Position numbers and translations under genes: made by a program. Source: JAUWGC01 sp963753055 (GTDB taxonomy: Bacteria > Bacteroidota > Bacteroidia > Bacteroidales > B18-G4). Taken from it: DNA of 64,000 bases. Below the pieces are notes generated by a model. It was given only the letters and a program-made list of their open reading frames with translations. It did no database searches and was not told the origin of the DNA. Of this stretch, positions 62,647-64,000 are shown one piece after another; positions within the stretch are counted from its first letter, which is position 1, and each line of letters starts with the position of its first letter. Location: the NCBI GenBank assembly GCA_963753055.1, contig CAVWAP010000002.1, forward strand, positions 515,001-579,000, written 5' to 3'.

Positions 62647-63776
62647 CATCCTGAGAGTATTCTCATCAATTCAAGATTGAGATAATAATGATGGCCATGA
62701 ATTGTCTTCTTCTCAAGGATACCCATTTCAGACAACTTGTTTAGATAGGATCTGGCGGTGTTCTCCGAATATATTTCATTCTCCGTAAGGTGCTTCACTC
62801 TTGTATATGGTTGAATAAAAATGGATTCTACCAACCTCTCTGGCCTTCTTATTTCTTTATTTTTAATTAACTCATCTAATATTATATCTTTAATATCAAT
62901 TATCTGATTTATTTTCGTGTAAGTTAGCTTAGAAGTTACTTGTATGGCTTTTAACATAAAAATGATCCATTCCTTCCATTGTCCCTTTTGTGATACATTT
63001 TGTAGCAATCTGTAGTAATCATTTTTATTATCAATGATATACTTACTTAAATATAGTATTGGATATTCTAACAATCCTTTTTTCGTCAAGATGTGAATAT
63101 TAAATATTCTACCTGCCCTACCATTTCCATCTCTGAATGGGTGGATGGCTTCAAATTGAAAATGACCAATTGCAAGTTTTATTAATGGATCAATTTGAAA
63201 ATCATCATCTCTGTTTATAAACTCCAATAAATTGCTGAGTTTTTCTTCAAGTATGCCTTTGCCCCGGGGAGGAGTATAAATAACTTGTCCTGCATTCGGA
63301 CCACTACCTCCCTGCAATATTACCGTAGGTAAAAAAGGTGGTCTGACGCCATCTTTTGTTTGCTTTATTTCCTGAAATATACTGATAAGATATTCAAGGT
63401 CGAATTGTGATTTCTTCTTAAGAAGATCATACCCTTTCCATAATGCTTCACGGTATCTAAGGACTTCCTTCTCAGGGCCTCTAACTGCATCAGGATTTTC
63501 TTCACTAAATGCCCGGTATAGCTCATCATCAGTAGTGAAAATATTCTCTATCGCACTTGAATCACGGGCTTCCTGTATGCTAATTGAATTTATTAGTATA
63601 GCTTGATCCGGGATTGCAATGCTTCTTCCTTGTAAAAGGCTCAACTCTGATTTTGCATGAACCAGTGCTTCCAAAACATCTGTATTATAATATAATTCAT
63701 TGTTAATTGGTAGAGGAGGAAGATCATTCCAAGGAGTATTTCTATCAGGATTAATATTGTATAGTTTTACAGACAT
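62646..63776 (-). CDS. Fic family protein with inhibitory motif and winged-helix C-terminus
   Basis: A 376-residue Fic AMP-transferase-type protein. The N-terminal domain carries SSAIEN (about 75-80), which fits the inhibitory motif [S/T]xxxE[G/N]. The catalytic motif HPFRDGNGRAGR lies near residue 210. The C-terminal ~70 residues are a winged helix (NTARSYLNKLSEMGILEKK). Fic proteins add AMP to hydroxyls of target proteins; the inhibitory helix keeps them off. It is the only gene of the second cassette and very AT-rich. Confidence 0.93.
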   Translation of the reverse strand: MSVKLYNINPDRNTPWNDLPPLPINNELYYNTDVLEALVHAKSELSLLQGRSIAIPDQAILINSISIQEARDSSAIENIFTTDDELYRAFSEENPDAVRGPEKEVLRYREALWKGYDLLKKKSQFDLEYLISIFQEIKQTKDGVRPPFLPTVILQGGSGPNAGQVIYTPPRGKGILEEKLSNLLEFINRDDDFQIDPLIKLAIGHFQFEAIHPFRDGNGRAGRIFNIHILTKKGLLEYPILYLSKYIIDNKNDYYRLLQNVSQKGQWKEWIIFMLKAIQVTSKLTYTKINQIIDIKDIILDELIKNKEIRRPERLVESIFIQPYTRVKHLTENEIYSENTARSYLNKLSEMGILEKKTIHGHHYYLNLELMRILSG

Positions 63777-63836
63777 TAATTTATTAATTTTTTAATGTTT
63801 ACTCAAAATATGGCATTAAATATACTAAAAATAATC

Positions 63837-63874
63837 ATGCAAACATTATTTTCTACTGTTTTTAATGTTTGCAT
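63837..63874. promoter_or_regulatory. 12-bp inverted repeat upstream of the Fic gene
   Basis: ATGCAAACATTA and TAATGTTTGCAT are perfect inverted arms with a 14-bp spacer. A third half-site TAATGTTTAC lies at 63792-63801, nearer the gene. It looks like an operator, perhaps for the Fic winged helix. Confidence 0.5.
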
Positions 63875-63902
63875 ACATGAATAACCTTAAAACTGTCTAG
63901 AA

Positions 63903-64000
63903 ATTCACTGCCAAACATTTCACAGTGATTTTCATAGTCATTTTTACAATGCGATTTTTATATCTACTGATTATCAATTAGATAGAAAATGGGAGTGGTC
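63903..64000. repeat. conserved cassette end, copy 2, cut by the window edge
   Basis: It repeats 62493-62590, including the small hairpin and GATAGAAAA. It stops at GGAGTGGTC, exactly where the direct repeat begins in copy 1. Confidence 0.8.

Noticed and set aside
56299..64000. Integron cassette array
   Set aside because: No integron integrase and no attC-type folds; the repeats are tRNA 3' ends, which points to a different recombinase type.

Overview
The window comes from a member of the Bacteroidota, probably an uncultured Bacteroidales- or Marinilabiliales-like lineage. Four things point there: several secreted proteins with type IX secretion (T9SS) sorting tails, the conserved order mutY-ssb-gldE-gldD, -7 boxes of the TAnnTTTG type, and a fused DAHP synthase/chorismate mutase. 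Most of the first 56 kb is a chromosomal backbone of about 40-43% GC in the lines I counted by eye. TGA is an ordinary stop at many genes.

Layout. 1-8.1 kb: the end of an acyl-CoA dehydrogenase, EtfB/EtfA, a membrane ETF:menaquinone oxidoreductase and a fused acyl-CoA mutase (IcmF type), together a branched/short-chain acyl-CoA oxidation module. 8.1-12.5 kb: HflX, TrpS, RNase G, a 29-residue basic protein and HU. 12.6-22 kb: MutY, SSB, GldE, GldD, CorA, DAHP synthase/chorismate mutase, AsnRS, sigma-54 and a membrane protein. 22-31 kb: outer-membrane barrels, an SxtJ/DUF5989/carbamoyltransferase trio, MsrA, an SDR, an HDAC-like deacetylase and a DUF4838 hydrolase. 31-54 kb: T9SS cargo proteins, a MATE exporter, MetF/MetH, a WecA-type transferase and four copies of a small four-helix-bundle gene. 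54-56.3 kb: a solute-binding protein and a tRNA(CAT) preceded by two tRNA-like copies. 56.3-64 kb: an AT-rich island attached to the 3' end of that tRNA, holding a redox/hydrolase operon with an AraC regulator and then a Fic protein.

Four signals go beyond ordinary annotation. (1) The T9SS protein at 30986-33298 has an in-frame TGA exactly where the first Cys of a CxxC motif is expected, followed by a hairpin compatible with a bacterial SECIS: a candidate secreted selenoprotein. (2) Tandem arrays with a 7-bp period and a different unit at almost every site occur at about a dozen loci, three of them inside coding sequences. Some have a second arm in inverted orientation. (3) Four small four-helix-bundle genes share a conserved leader and are flanked by such arrays, and an orphan leader lies just behind mutY. 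Together they look like a mobile stem-loop element resembling 23S rRNA intervening sequences. (4) The tRNA is preceded by two 169-bp repeats in which its hairpins are replaced by other palindromes, and it is followed by a stack of cassettes, each closed by a conserved ~95-bp end and a 56-bp copy of the tRNA 3' end plus terminator.

All calls are made by reading the sequence; no database search was run.
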